Below, one piece after another: positions 1 through 11,880 of a DNA stretch of 64,000 nt. Under the pieces are notes generated by a model. It made no database searches, was not told the DNA's origin, and worked only from the letters and a program-made list of their open reading frames with translations. Source of the DNA: Cycas panzhihuaensis (Eukaryota > Cycadophyta); contig CM041465.1 of the NCBI GenBank assembly GCA_023213395.1, forward strand, positions 166,477,741 to 166,541,740, given 5' to 3'. Each line of letters opens with the position of its first letter. The stretch's first letter is position 1. The translations under genes were made by a program, and so were the position numbers.

Positions 1-2
1 TA

Positions 3-1645
3 GCTAGGTTCTTCATAGGTCATGGTCACTCAGATTAGAGGCGGATACCCTTAAGGATGATTGTTATGTTAAGGATTCCTCACATGAGGAAGATGATTAT
101 TTTTATCATTCTATTCTAGATCTCCTAGAAACAAAACTATAGAGATATCTCAGGAGGTTAGATGGTGAAAGCCCATAGGTACAAGCAAGGGGAATGATTC
201 AACTGGGCCACTTTGATAGTGGTTAATCTCATTACCTAGATTGATCAGATCCAGAGAGTCAAACAAGGAGGACTATCATTCTACACCCTCTTTCAGTTTT
301 GGTTCTTTAACCACTTCCATGGAGTGGCTTCAGTGATAGGTCCTCAACCCATATCATCTTGTGCCCTGATGGTGCACATATGGCAGACTCGATTCAGGAG
401 TGCGAGGGAAACATAACATTTCAAGAAGTTAGTGGTAGTGACATCCCTAGATCTCCTCATAGTGGGTGACTATATCAGTGATACATACTGTACCATCCTC
501 TAAGAGAGTGATGAGGAGGGAGGCAAGGCAGCTGGCACTCCTACAGAGGAGTCAGGAGGTAAGGAGGTGGGTGAGGGAGCTATTGGTAGAGACCCAGATG
601 TAGTAGCAATGATAGTAATAGTGGCAAAGGTAGTCATAGTTGTAGGTGGAGGAGAGGTCCTCAAAGTAGAGGAGGTAGAGGGAGGTGACACACTAGGTGC
701 TCTGCGAGGAGAGGAGGAGCTAGGAGAAGAGGAGATCATAACTACAACTACAAGTGTGGTAGTTGAGGATGTGTCAAGCACCCTAGGAGGTGAGATATCC
801 TCTCTTATTCTAGATCAAGCTCCTGGTTTTGGTTATTTGATGCTCATAGAGTTTATTTGATATGCTTTGATTTCGATGGATTATTGGATATACTCCTACT
901 GATATCTTGATGTGTGTGGATGGTAGGTGCAGACAACATAGGAGAGTTGATCAAGTATGTAGTTGCCAAGCTCTTCTCATGGGTATATGAGGAGGGACAT
1001 CCTCCCATCATGGTCGGTGAGGAGCCCAAGTCAACAAGGAGGTACATGGTAGCTTTTGCTCCACTCGTGTAGGTACAAGATGTGTGGACTACAAAGGCCC
1101 ATCAGCTACAAGGTGAGGAAGATCAGCTACAAGGAGAGAAGGACTAGCTCTAGGGTGAGAGGGACCAACTATGAGCTAGGTTATAAGTACTAGAGGCCTG
1201 AGGAGGAGCTGGGAATACTGGTAGTGATGTGAAGATCATAATCCTTGAGGAGAGGCTCTACAGGATGCAAAGAGAGCAGGACTAATTGTTAGATGAGAGG
1301 GAGCAACTAGTGGGTGATAGGGATCAACTCTAGGAGTGGTTTGATCACCTAGTCAATCAGATGGATGCTCGATCCTCACGTAGCAGGACCCATACTATGA
1401 TGCCATCAGAGAGGAGGATGAGATATAAGGAGAGAGAGGCCAAGACCTCGTAGTAGAGGAGGAGGAGGAGCTTGGGAGATATGTGGTCTCCACGTGAGGG
1501 AGCAAGTAGTCTAAGAGAGGATACCCCATGAGGGTATGGTGGTCTCACATATCCATTGTATCATAGATTTTGATGGAGGAAAGCTTCAGACCTCCATAGG
1601 GTCCCTTATCACGCACAAATGCATGATTGTACATGCCCTGTAAAA
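3..1645 (+). pseudogene. Antisense accessory ORF P1 (putative plant transposon protein-like), decayed, 5' end outside window
   Basis: One frame from about position 3 reads as protein with scattered stops. The best part is at 200-490: FNWAT, then a helical stretch with FYTLFQFWFF and ISSCALMVHIWQ. FNWAT plus the following S-FY-LFQ pattern matches ORF P3 near 61.6 kb, and more weakly INWGN in P2 near 33.3 kb. Positions 500-860 are very rich in GA and encode an acidic, glycine-rich linker. Positions 1100-1400 encode a coiled coil with repeated DQLQGE-type units (QLQGEEDQLQGEKD), then a serine/arginine tail. Most internal stops are TAG where the repeat predicts CAG. It lies head-on to the pol of gypsy C, which ends at 2372 on the other strand, so it could be that element's extra antisense ORF between pol and 3' LTR. 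Resemblance to the plant 'Transposase_32' or plant-mobile-domain families is from memory and untested. Function unknown. Confidence 0.45.
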
Positions 1646-1697
1646 TGATTCCAGCTTCCTTAGGCATATGGTGCCAACACTTTATATCATTATTCAT

Positions 1698-1723
1698 TAT
1701 ATATATATATATATATATATATA
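1698..1723. repeat. (AT)n microsatellite
   Basis: About 13 perfect AT dinucleotides. They lie in AT-rich non-coding sequence between P1 and the integrase end of gypsy C. Confidence 0.9.
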
Positions 1724-2371
1724 GGGGCCATATTGGTATCCCATTTTGACATATTATACTTGTTTTGATTATGGATGTATATATATAGAGATCATAGTAT
1801 ATATTGATTTATATTTGTTGTATCATATATATGTGGATGCTTATTAATGGGATGCTTTATTTTATGTAGCATGCACTCACACTAGGCATACACAATTACC
1901 TTATGTGCCAGGTCTCCTCGCATGATACTCAAGCAAGGGGATCATACATGTCCCTGAGATGGGACATGGGGACCCTAATAAGAAAGCAATATGGTAGCTA
2001 CAAATACCACAAGGAATAATAGAAGAGGGGGATATGGATTATCCCTAAAGGCTTTCCTAAGTAGCGACTCATGCTCAAAAGCAAAACTAAGTCACATCCT
2101 TGGATGGAACCCTTACCATGATTGTGGCATCAAACTGATATCGATGAATAATCATTGATATGTAAACAAAAATGGGGTGCTTGATTATTGAAGAGAAGGG
2201 TAAGTAGCTCCTTTGGAAAGGGGCGTGGCTTCCTCATCAACATACGAAGTGACCCAAGATCTAAACATGCATCGTGCCCCTAATGCAAAGGCATGGTGAA
2301 GCATGTAGGAGGTAGTTTAGGCTCATTTCAGAGTGAAGGAGAGCATCCATTCTACTCAGATGCAGAAGGGA
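1724..2371 (-). other. Non-coding 3' region of gypsy C
   Basis: About 0.65 kb with no convincing reading frame on either strand. On the minus strand it directly follows the integrase stop. A short motif (AATGAGCCTAAACTA on the minus strand, about 2317-2331) resembles the monomer of the tandem array at 34.6 kb and the sequence next to the integrase stop of gypsy E. I found no second RNase H here, unlike gypsy E. Confidence 0.4.
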
Positions 2372-3480
2372 TCACACATAGAATTTCTTTAAGAACTTAT
2401 CATTTACAGCTTTGTCAAATTCAAGCCCTTCTAGCATCACTATCCTATACACACCATTATCAAGGCTTTCGAGAATGATGAAGGGGCCCATCCATTTGGG
2501 GCCAAATTTGGATAAGCGATCATGGAGGTACTCTAGCTTAAGGACTTAGTCCCCAATGTTTAGAAGGCAATGACATAGATGTTTGCCATACATCCTTCAT
2601 GCCCTAGCCTTAAAGGTGAGATTTACTTGGTATATTACCAAGTATTTCTCATCTAGGGCTTCAAGGTCAAGGAGGTGAGCTTGGTGACATGACTCCTCAT
2701 CGATGAGATCCCTAAAGGAAATTCTCAAAGAGGGGATCTTAACTTCTAGGGAGAGGACCACTTCAGTCCCATATACAAGGGAAAATGGTGTCATCCCCGT
2801 TGTAATACGAATAGAGGTATAATACACCCATAGGGCATAATGAAGCTAAAGGTGCCAATCTTTTTGGGATTAGGCAACCATCTTCTTTAAAATATTGATA
2901 AGGGTTTTACTAGATGATTCAATTTGGCCATTGGCCTGGGGGTAGTAGGGAGATGAGGTCTTATGAGATCTCTTAAATTTCTCACAAAGTTCATCCATCT
3001 CTTTGTTGCAAAAAGGAGTGCCATTGTTTATGATTAGGACATCTAGGATGTTGAATCAACAAATAATGTGCTAGCAAATAAAAGTGAAAATTGTCTTGCT
3101 AGTAGTAGATGATAATGGGATTGCTTCAACTTATTTGGTGAAGTATTCAATCGTAGTTAAGATAAACTTATATTACAATGATGAAGGCAGAGTGATGACT
3201 CTGATAAGGTTCAATCCCCATTAAGAGAAAGGCCATGGGGAGATAATAGGATGGATGGCCTCAAAAGGCAAGTGGATAATGTTGATATACTCATGGCACT
3301 AACGACAACATTGCACATAGGCATGGATGTCTTTAAAGAGGAATGACCAATAGTAACCCATGTAGAGGATCCTTTGGGATATGGATTAGCCCCCAAAATA
3401 GCCTCCAAAAATGCCACTATGACACTCGTGAAGGATTTGGTTTGCTCCATTAGGGTTGACACAATAGAGGAGGATTATGT
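2372..3480 (-). pseudogene. Ty3/gypsy (Tat-like) integrase, element C
   Basis: Minus-strand integrase with many stops and frameshifts. Order: zinc-finger remnant near 3470-3250 (GYYWSFLFKDIHAYVQ), decayed catalytic core around 3200-2900, then a clean C-terminal stretch at 2820-2600 (YTSIRITTGMTPFSLVYG, the PxxLVYG-type motif). It closes with KFGPKWMGPFIILE and a hydrophobic tail, stop at 2372-2374. The last block is nearly the same as in gypsy E at 29.58-29.72 kb (KFSPKWMGPFLIIE), so C and E are the same family. Integrase joins element cDNA to host DNA; this copy cannot be functional. No chromodomain follows, in line with a non-chromovirus lineage. Confidence 0.85.
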
Positions 3481-4960
3481 CGAAAGATCTCTTGTACACC
3501 ACCTCCTCTATGAGGAAGTATTACCTGGTAGTATCTCTAACATGTGACTTTACCTTATTGCTGGCATTAGGAGGGTATCATTACTGGGTAAGATATTGTA
3601 TAATATCCCCATACCATTTGTTGTTGGCTATAAATAGGGAGATGAATCTTAGAGGGCCAAGATGGGTTCATCAAGCAATGAATCATTGATTGGAAGGCTA
3701 GAGAGGTTCGGGATGGGGGCATCGGCTAATTGCTCAGAGACCACCATTCCTTTCTTTAATTTTATATTAATAATTTTGAGGCCATATTCTTGAAGGATGA
3801 TAGTACATTTGCCTATCCTCCTAGTTAAGCTAGATCGGGTTAAAAGGTACCTCAATGGATTAGATTAGACAATTACATAGGTGGTGTTTCTGAGAAGGTA
3901 ATGCTTAAACTTCTTGGTTATGTGGACCAAGGCTAAACATTCCTTTTCGATAGGAGGGTAGTTTAGCTCAGTGACCATTAACATGCGGCTGATAAAATAT
4001 ATGGATTGCTCAGTTCCAGAGTTATCTTCTTAGGATAACATATCTCCTAAGGGTTCATCAATAGCCGAAGTATATAGAATGAATGGGTGATCAAAAAGAG
4101 GGGGTACTAGGACAGGGGCAGAAACTAGGGTTCTTTTGAGCTCTTGGAATGCTTCCTAGGATTTGGTAGACCATACAAATGGGACCTCCTTCTTTAAAAG
4201 GTTAGTTAGGGGTTTAGCATTTATGGCAAAGTCTGCCAAGAAATACCTCAAGAAGCCTAACTTGCCCAAAAATAACTTGATTTGACATTACATTTTTAGA
4301 GGGGGCATATCAAGAATAGCTTTGACATTATCAAGGTCTATTTAGATCCCTTGTTTAGAGACAAGGAAATATGAGAGTTTGTTGATGGTCATGGTGAAGA
4401 TGCATTTAAGCAATTTTAGACTAACATGGTATTTGCATCACCTTATGAAGATAACATGCAAATTTATAGGGTGATTGGTCCTCTTACAAGATAGGCCCAT
4501 CATGTCATCCATAAAAACCTCAAGGGTTTTATTTATGAGGTCATGGAAGACGAATTATATTACCCTTTGGTAAGTGGCACCTATGTTCTCTAATCCAAAG
4601 GGCATTGCCTTATAGGCAAACATCCCCCATGGGTTAGTGAATGTTACCTTATGATGGTCTTTAGGGGATATTTGGATCTAGTTATATTTGGAGAAATTAT
4701 CCATCAAGGACATGACTTCAAAGCCTGTCATTTGATCAATAATTTAATCAATAAATGATAAAGGGAAGTTATCCTTGGGACATGCATTGTTTATGTCCTA
4801 GAAATCAACATAAATTTGAATCATCCCATTTTTCTTGGAGACACAAATAATGTTTGATACCCACCTGGGATAATCAATGGAAGTAATCAGCCCCGCACTT
4901 AGGAGCTTTTCCACTTCCATCTTTACTATAGCAGAAAGTTTAGGATGAAGAGGGTGTTAT
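3481..4960 (-). pseudogene. Ty3/gypsy (Tat-like) reverse transcriptase and RNase H, element C
   Basis: Reads 4960 to 3481 on the minus strand. RT begins with VEKLLSAGLITSIDYPRWV, then ACPKDNFPLSFID, typical of Tat/Athila-type plant gypsy elements. The catalytic box is VFMDDMMGLS near 4515, with both aspartates of the usual YxDD present. FLGKLGFLRYFLADFA marks the RT/RNase H connection. RNase H follows (FILYTSAIDEPLG, YFISRMLMVTELNYPPIEK) and ends near 3850, where the tether YLLTRSSLTRRIGKCTIILQ leads into the spacer before integrase. Several in-frame stops stand at expected W or Q codons. It is continuous with the integrase to its left. Confidence 0.9.
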
Positions 4961-5978
4961 TTTTATTGTATGAGGTGGGTGCCTAGAATGGTCATAAGGT
5001 TATGGGTAACAATGGAGGGATCTATTCCTTTCATATCTGAATAGTTCCATGCAAAGACGTTATAGAACTCTTGGAATAATAGGGTGTATTCCTCTATTTC
5101 ATTAGGCGTACACTCTGCTCTAACCTTGATGACTTTACTAGGGGCAAGGATGATGTCCTTAGTTGCCCCTATGCACATGGCATTCCCCTCTTTAAAGTGA
5201 AGGGAAGCTTGTTCAAGGGAAGGGAGTGGAGGAGTGTCAGGCTGATTTAGGTTAGCTAGAGGTAACCCTAAGGCTAAACATTTCTAGAAACTAAGTTTAT
5301 AGTGATTGGAAGGGAGATTGGGCATAGAGCCCACTAAATGCTCTAATAGGGGCTTATCATTCTTGAAGCAATCTATCCCATGGATGGTTTTGCCTAATAA
5401 GGATGAGGGGCAAGGCAGAGGAGGAGCGATAGGTCTGTAGTAATCAATCCAACATTCCATGTAATCAGGGGACTCCTCGGATGAGTTGGAGGGTGTTCTC
5501 CTATGTTATTATGCCCTACTATATGGGAGGGAAAGTCAATTAGGACCTAGATTGCAAGCTATAGAGTCATCATATGAAAATGGAAGATCCCCATGTTTGT
5601 CATCTTCAGAGGAGGACAAGGTTTAGGGAGTGGATATAGATGATGTAGGATAGGAGCCTATGCATGCAATGGGAGCAACCATGCATGGCCCTTGGGATGC
5701 ACTCAAAGTGCTATGATTTGCTAGAGGAGCCCTAGGACAAGACCCAAGACTAGAAAGAAGATGAGAGGGATTCCTCCTACGGATGTTGAGGAGAGATATA
5801 AGATGGGAAGGTTCCTCATATTTGTTATCAGACTCATGGTTGCTCATGACAGCAAGGTACCCATGGCTTCCAACACCAATGGGGACGAAATGGATTAAGT
5901 TTGAGGAGGAAGAGAGAGGTTTTTCCTCTTCTTCAAGAGTGTTAGGGATATTAATCGAGCAGGTGGTAGGGTGGGCAG
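4961..5978 (-). pseudogene. Gypsy C linker between protease and RT
   Basis: Minus-strand serine- and proline-rich spacer. The stretch FAWNYSDMKGIDPSIVTHNL (about 5060-4995) is the conserved 'FAW.Y.DM.GI...V..H.L' block just upstream of RT in plant gypsy elements. Upstream, 5850-5400 is low-complexity Ser/Pro/Asp sequence. It stops at 5978, where copia A begins, and resumes at 15703 beyond it. The last five bases, GGCAG (5974-5978), are the target-site duplication of copia A. Confidence 0.75.
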
Positions 5979-6290
5979 TGAAGGAAGGATGGATCTAGGA
6001 GATAAATCACTCACATGCACACAATAGTAATGGAGAATGAAAAAGAAGATGAAACAAGATATAAGAGTAAGCTTGGAGGTGAGAATGAATAATAACTCCC
6101 TCCTTGATATTTCTCCTTTTATTATTGAGGATGAGTATTAAGGTTAGGATTTTCCTGCCTAATGACATAAACCTGAAATTATATCTAAATGCACATAAAG
6201 TGCATTTCATTAAGAGACTAATGCTAATAATATATCCTAAGGTCACATAATTAATCTACACAAATGACCTTGATACATTAACCTCTTTCA
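5979..6290 (-). repeat. Copia A 3' LTR
   Basis: 312 bp, + strand start TGAAGGAAGGATGG, end CTCTTTCA. Matches 15392-15702 almost throughout. The minus-strand polypurine tract (TTAAGAGGGGGAT, 6303-6291) abuts its right edge, so this is the 3' LTR of a minus-strand element. Confidence 0.95.
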
Positions 6291-6303
6291 ATCCCCCTCT
6301 TAA
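6291..6303 (-). promoter_or_regulatory. Copia A polypurine tract
   Basis: Minus-strand purine run directly before the 3' LTR; primes plus-strand DNA synthesis in LTR elements. Copia B has the equivalent at 46164-46175. Confidence 0.8.
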
Positions 6304-6767
6304 TGGTAGAAGGTCATTTTCAGAAAATCTATTCTATGAGGTCTTCGTTTGAGCCTCATTATTATATTGAAATTCTAAATGACACTTTTGTGGGAAAACC
6401 CTCATGGGAAATAAAAACCCACGAACTTTCTAAGATCTATAGCCCCTTTTACAAATCAAAATGGCTAAGGTGGCTCTTTGATGTAGCTTGATAGCCAAGC
6501 AGCTTAAATGTGTAGCTTAATCTACTAAGTCTCCATATACTATTTGGTCATCCCCTATGCCCTTTTAGGCTTTCACATGTTCTGATTTTCTAAAACAAGT
6601 ACAACCCTTATCCTTCTATGCCCACATGGAGTTTTCACAAAGAGAATAGAGCAGAGACTTACTCTTATTCTTCCATGCCCACAAGGGGTTTTCACGAAGA
6701 GAATAGAATATGATGATCATGTTGCCATCTTCTTTGATTAATCGAAGATGGAGGCCTTAAGGCTGAG
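6304..6767 (-). other. Copia A untranslated region between RNase H and 3' LTR
   Basis: About 460 bp with no reading frame of note. The same sequence follows the RNase H of copia B (46176-46620), so it is a conserved 3' untranslated part of the family. Confidence 0.6.
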
Positions 6768-7934
6768 CTACCTTCGAAACTGTTCAAACTTCACCTTTTG
6801 TAATGGTTTAGTGAAGATATCGACCACTTGATCTACTATGAGGCAGTAATCCAATTGAATTATGCCATCATGAACAAGTTCCCTAATCCTGTGGACTTTC
6901 GTACTTATGTGTTTGGTATGATCGTGAAATACAAGATTTTTTGCCATGCAGATTGTTGATTGATTATCCACATGAATACTCGTAGGACTTATTTGGGTGA
7001 TATTCAATGTTTCAAATAATTTTCTCAGCTATATCACCTCCTTACTGGTCTCAGAAGTAGTAATGTATTCAGCTTTGATAGTTGAATCTGCAACTATCTT
7101 ATGCCGTCTAGATCTCCATGATATTGGTGTTGTTCTAAGAAATGTTACATACCCAGACGTAGATCTTTCTGTATCTTTATCTCCTAGAAAGTTTAAGTCT
7201 ATGTATGCAAAAAGCTTGAAGTCTAAATTAGGTTCATACAACAGACCATATTTACTGGTCATCTTCAGATATCTCAACACTCGCACTGCTGCCTGCCAAT
7301 GATTCTACTTAGGATTTGTCATGTAACCAGTAAGAATATCGATAGAGTTTATAATATATGGCCTTGTATTAGTAGTGTAGATGAGACTACCTACAAGTTT
7401 CCTATAGAGTGTTGTGTCTGCCTCCCTAGTATTGCCTTCAACTGAGAGTTTGGTGTTAGGGTCCATAGGTAACATCACTGGTCGAGCATCTTCTAACTGA
7501 AACTTGGTTAGAAGATCGTTGATGTATTTTTCTTGGGAGAGGAAAAATTTTTCATTCTTTTGTGTTACTTTAATTCCCAAGTAATATTTCATCAAACCGA
7601 GGTCAGATAATTCGAACGTTTTGCCAAGGTCCTTTTTCAGCTAGCTTATTGCCTGTTCACTATTACCCATTACTACCATGTCATCCATAAAGATTATGAG
7701 ATAAGTAACTTTATCCTTATGGCGCTTAATGAACAACATTACATCAATATCTTGATGGTCACAAACCTCGTATCCAAGTTGTCTCATCCTTTCAGACAAC
7801 TTGGCAAACCAAGTGTGAGGGGTTTATTTAAGGCCATACAAGGACTTTCTAAGCATGCAAACCTTATGCTCTTGACCTTCGATCTCATATCCTTCTGGTT
7901 AAGCCATGTAAATTTCTTCTTCAAGATCTCCATT
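6768..7934 (-). pseudogene. Copia A reverse transcriptase (C-terminal half) and RNase H
   Basis: One frame runs from about 7690 to 6768 on the minus strand with only a few stops. RT catalytic block LMDDMVVMGN (about 7695-7670), then LSDLGLMKYYLGIKV, YRKLVGSLIYTT and RPYI. RNase H follows: LFAYIDLNFLGDKDTERSTSGYV is where the catalytic D of 'YxDADwAG' should be, partly lost; SRRHKIVADSTIKAEY keeps the S-x-x-AEY signature; DHTKHISTKVHRIRE and the KPLQKVKFEQF end are typical of copia. To the right the RT is cut by a solo LTR at 7935. The frame continues beyond it at 8514. Confidence 0.92.
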
Positions 7935-8508
7935 TGTTGAGAATATAAGGTCCAACCCTTCTACCGCCACCAAGATCTCTTGCATTCTTACAACTAGTTA
8001 CAGAAATTGAAACTTAAAAATTACATGCAAGTTCTAAAATCAGAGATTATACAATAACATGAAAATGAAAATCCAAACATCACATATGCACCTGATATAA
8101 CGTGGTAAAACCCTAGCAGTATGCTAGGAAAACATCTACATAGGAAAGGTATCGATCTTTATTGCTTTGGAATAGAGAAACAGTACATCTCAGTAGCATA
8201 ATGCTCTCTAGAACAATAACCAGCCGTCGCCCTCTTCACAATACATTACATTACAACATAATAACAAAAGCCTTAAAATGGGCTACATGAGAGGAACATC
8301 CAGGGCATAGATCTCAACCGTAGAATCTAGGGTATTTGTATCAAATGACCATGATTCTCTTTACAAATTAATAAGGTTTATAGGGCTAATTTTTTGGGTT
8401 GGGGGATATCGCCCCCCTTAGAACCTCCAAGAAAGATTAGGAGGGGAAACCGCACCGAAAACATGCCATAATTTTAGACTTAAATGATTGTTGTCACAAT
8501 ATCTAACA
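7935..8508. mobile_element. Solo LTR of an unrelated LTR element inside copia A RT
   Basis: A 574-bp block absent from the homologous copia B RT (compare 47790-47810). It starts TGTTGAGAAT, ends ATCTAACA, and is flanked by perfect 5-bp repeats CCATT (7930-7934 and 8509-8513). Terminal TG/CA, a short inverted end and a 5-bp duplication identify a solo LTR, left after recombination between the two LTRs of a later insertion. It matches no other LTR in the window. No coding frame inside. Confidence 0.9.
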
Positions 8509-8513
8509 CCATT

Positions 8514-9010
8514 GAGAAACGCGGTCTTAATATCGAGTTGGTGGATTTCCAACCCTATTGAGTAGCCAAGGCCACAAGAGTTCTAATTGTAGGCCACTTG
8601 GTTATAGGTGTAAAAACTTCAGTGTAGTCGATGCCTTCCCTTTGTGTAAATCCTTTAGCTAGCAACCTCACCTTGTGTTTTTGAAAGGTGTCGTCTAATC
8701 TATATTTGTTTTTGAACACCCATTTATTTTGAACTACCTTTCTACCAAGTGGTAGATCAATGAGCTCCCATGTATCGTTTTTAATAAGAGATTGGTACTC
8801 TTCATTCATGGCATTTCTCCAAGCTATATGCTTTACAGCTTCTTAGTATGTTAAGGGCTCTTCATTAAGAGTAAAGTGTAATTCTACTGGTTCAAGTCTT
8901 TGGGCACTTCGAGTGCTAGTTTTGCCCACCTCATCTAGTCGTATGTCCTTATTGAGTTAGCGGCCTTCTCGAGATCCTCGAGTTAGGAATGATGTCCTCA
9001 TTTCCCCAAC
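8514..9010 (-). pseudogene. Copia A reverse transcriptase, N-terminal part
   Basis: Minus-strand frame 8809-8555: NEEYQSLIKNDTWELIDLP, KWVFKNKYRLDDTFQKHK, VRLLAKGFTQREGIDYTEVF, which is the RVT_2 opening found in nearly every plant copia element. The preceding 200 bases encode the variable integrase/RT linker with stops. It joins the C-terminal RT across the solo LTR. Copia B has the matching piece at about 48150-47800. Confidence 0.92.
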
Positions 9011-10299
9011 TTCTTAGTTCTCATCATGTTCGTTAAAATGATTATTTTGTGAGGAGGATGTTGATGTGCCTGAGGAAAATGGTCCTTCTACAATTGTTTT
9101 ACCTTTGTCAACTGAAGGTGGAGAGGATGGCTCTTCTATAATAGCTTTGCCTTTGTCAACTCTGTTATCTTCAAAAGATGGTATTGGATGTGCGCTCATT
9201 GGTTCAGAGTCACAACTTGTATCCTCCAAGACTCTATTGTCAACTTCCAACATTTGGAGTGATTTATGTCTGTCCACCTCCCCTCCCAAATTTTAGAATC
9301 TAAACATGATACTTGATAACATTATTGTAGTGGCGTGAGGGTACTATGGAGTCTAATTTAACTGATCCTCTGTCTCTACAAAAATGATATCTCTGGTAAC
9401 GATGATTTTTCGTTGTGAAGGTATGAAGACCTTATACCCTTTCTTATCCATAGGGTATCTAACAAAGATGCCTTTAAGTGCCCTTAGTTGGAGTTTATTT
9501 TGATCTACATCCAGAATATGGGCATAGCATGTAGAGGCAAAAATTTTAAAGTAGTAAATAATGGAGGCTTGTCCTAACCACTTTTCATTAAGTGATTATA
9601 CTTCCTTTGATGGGCTAACAGTATTGATACAATAAATAGCTGTCCAAATTGCTTCAGCCCATAGATAGGCAGGTACATTTTTATATATTAACATAGCACG
9701 AGCCATGTTCATGATTGTCCTATTCATATGCTGTAGGATACCTGCTACTGTTGTTTGATGCTTGATGCCATTATCTCAAAGGTAGCTTTCAAACTCATGT
9801 GAGGTATATTCACCACCATTATCAGCTCGAAGACATTTGAGTTGATAACCTGACTCTTTTTCAGTGAGGGCTTTGAATTCCTTGAATATACGGAATACTT
9901 CATCTTTCTTCTATAGAAAAGCTACCCATACTTTTCTAGTGAAATCATCAATGAAAGAGATATAATATAGCTTGCCCTTCAGTGAAGGAATGAGCATTGA
10001 CCCGCACAAATCAAAGTGTACCAATTACAATGGATGGCTCGATTTCCACTGACTTTTGGGAAAGGGTTGTCGATGAGATTTGGCAATGATACAAGCTTCA
10101 CATTTAAAGGGCTTAGAGGAAAACTTTAGAAGGTTTGGAAGAGTTAGAAAAATCTCTAAGTCTATCAATGTGAACATGGCCCATGCAAGCATGCCAAAGA
10201 GCTTCCGGTGACAACGTTAGATGGGTCAAGATGGAATTAAATGCAAATTCTTCATCATCACAAGGGTTTTGGGCACAATGGGCTTCATAAGATAGCGAT
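9011..10299 (-). pseudogene. Copia A integrase and integrase-RT linker
   Basis: Decayed minus-strand integrase. The pre-integrase zinc-finger region lies near 10200-10080 (ALWHACMGHVHIDRLRD), the core near 9960-9700, and an acidic, serine-rich linker at 9289-9014 (VDKGKAIIEEPSSPPSVDKG has a short internal repeat). Many stops, but the order and the close match to copia B (48300-49640) are clear. Confidence 0.8.
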
Positions 10300-11880
10300 C
10301 CATTCAGTCAAAAAAGTTTACCAGAGAGATGTCCAGTCAAAACCACCTGATTAGTTAGAGGGTGAATGACCTTGAGAGTTTGGTCATTTGCAGTTACACT
10401 CAGATCAAATCCGCGAGAAACAAGTGTGGATAAAGAGAGTAGGTCTTGTTTGAGATTGGGTATGTATAAGACATCAAGCAATGTAAAATCTTCTAAGCCT
10501 GGGAGTTTCAGGTGAATGTTGCCAATTCCTTCAATAGGTTGTTGTCATTTTTCAGCCATGTGAACAACTCCATGAACATTTGAGTCAAATGTCTGATATA
10601 GACTATGATTGCATGTCATATGTTGAGTTGCTTCTGTGTCCATGATCCATTGTCCATCGATTGAAGCCACACTATTGGCAATTCTAATAGGGCTTGGCAT
10701 TAGTGAAGGGAATTCACAAGTGATATATCCATACCGAGCTTCAAAGTATCTCTTTGGTTGGTCAATGGCATTTCATGCTAAAGATCCTTCAATTCTTTGA
10801 ATGTGTGCTTGTACAAACTCTACACCACTAAAGTATTCTTCATAAGTTTCTTCAACATTGTGAGCTCCATATTTTGGTCCAACTTATAAGTGGTAGTTCT
10901 GCAATCTTTTGTTAAGTATCCTTTATAGTTACACCGATCACATATAATAGTTTGATTACCAGTCCCTAAAAAAGTACTGGTTTGGCCTGACTGTCTTGCT
11001 CTTTGTTGAGGTGGCCCTTGGCCTTAAAACTGTCGAGGTTATGATTGAGGGTTTGATTGACCTTGTAGACAATTTTCCATATTTCTTCCTCTTCATCTTG
11101 CTTGGTTATTTCCTCTGCCATGAGAGCGACCTTGATTTTTTTTGTAGCAAACTTCTTCTTCTACCTCAAAGGCTTCATCTGGAAGAGAGTCAAAGGCTAC
11201 AAAGTTTGTATCAAATCTCTTGTCAAATTCTATGAACTTCTCGGCAAGTGCTTCGAAGTTGAGTGTCTTCAATGTTCCACTAGATTAAAGACTTCCAAGC
11301 AAGTTTTTATAATCAGGGACATGTAAACATGACTGGATCAAAAATACCCAAGTGATGCATTAGGTCTTAAAGTCTTTGTTAATTGATTGTTTGATTGGTC
11401 AAAGGAGATTTATTATCTCATGAGCTTATCCCTTCTACATTTTTAGTTTGTTCATTTTTAAAATAAGATAAACAAATTCTAAATCTAACTTTGTATCAAA
11501 GTTCTTTCTAAGAACTTCTAGGACCTTCTAGGCTGTATCATGTTCCTCTTTGTTTATCAAGTTATGCAGAGAGTGATCAATGACCAACAAAATTCCTGCA
11601 TCTATCTTCCATTGTAGTTTAGTTGCAGCATCTGTAGGAGCTGTTGGGGCAGATGCACTAAAAGTAGCTGTTGTAGTTGTTGTTGGTATGCTAGGTGTAG
11701 GCTGCAAGTGGGCTCTCTAAAGGCCTTCATATTTTACAGTATTTTTTATTCCAATGTACCATATATCCCAATTTTCTTTGCCTTTCAATATGCAATTAAC
11801 ATTTTGCTTGAATTGAGATGACATGGTAATGATGAAGAAGTAGAAGAGATAATAGAAGTATGTGCCACTGACATATATGG
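10300..11880 (-). repeat. Copia A gag-protease tandem duplication, unit 1
   Basis: Unit of about 1.58 kb whose left end (CCATTCAGTC at 10300) recurs at 11881. It holds a second, more decayed copy of gag, zinc knuckle and aspartic protease, with the same flanking text as unit 2. Copia B has a single copy (about 49640-51245), so the duplication arose in copia A or its direct ancestor. Minus-strand gag here has stops in most blocks. Confidence 0.9.

Noticed and set aside
500-781. Minus-strand Ser/Thr/Pro-rich frame
   Set aside because: Antisense shadow of the GA-rich linker of P1; purely compositional.
853-1548. Minus-strand frames at 853-1047 and 1357-1548
   Set aside because: Opposite strand of the P1 linker and coiled coil; no family resemblance.
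1724-2371. A second RNase H after the integrase of gypsy C
   Set aside because: None of the RNase H motifs seen at 30.78 kb could be found here on the minus strand.
11102-11326. Plus-strand frames at 10996-11326, with near-identical ones at 12587-12917
   Set aside because: They are similar only because the gag-protease unit is duplicated; both are the reverse strand of gag.
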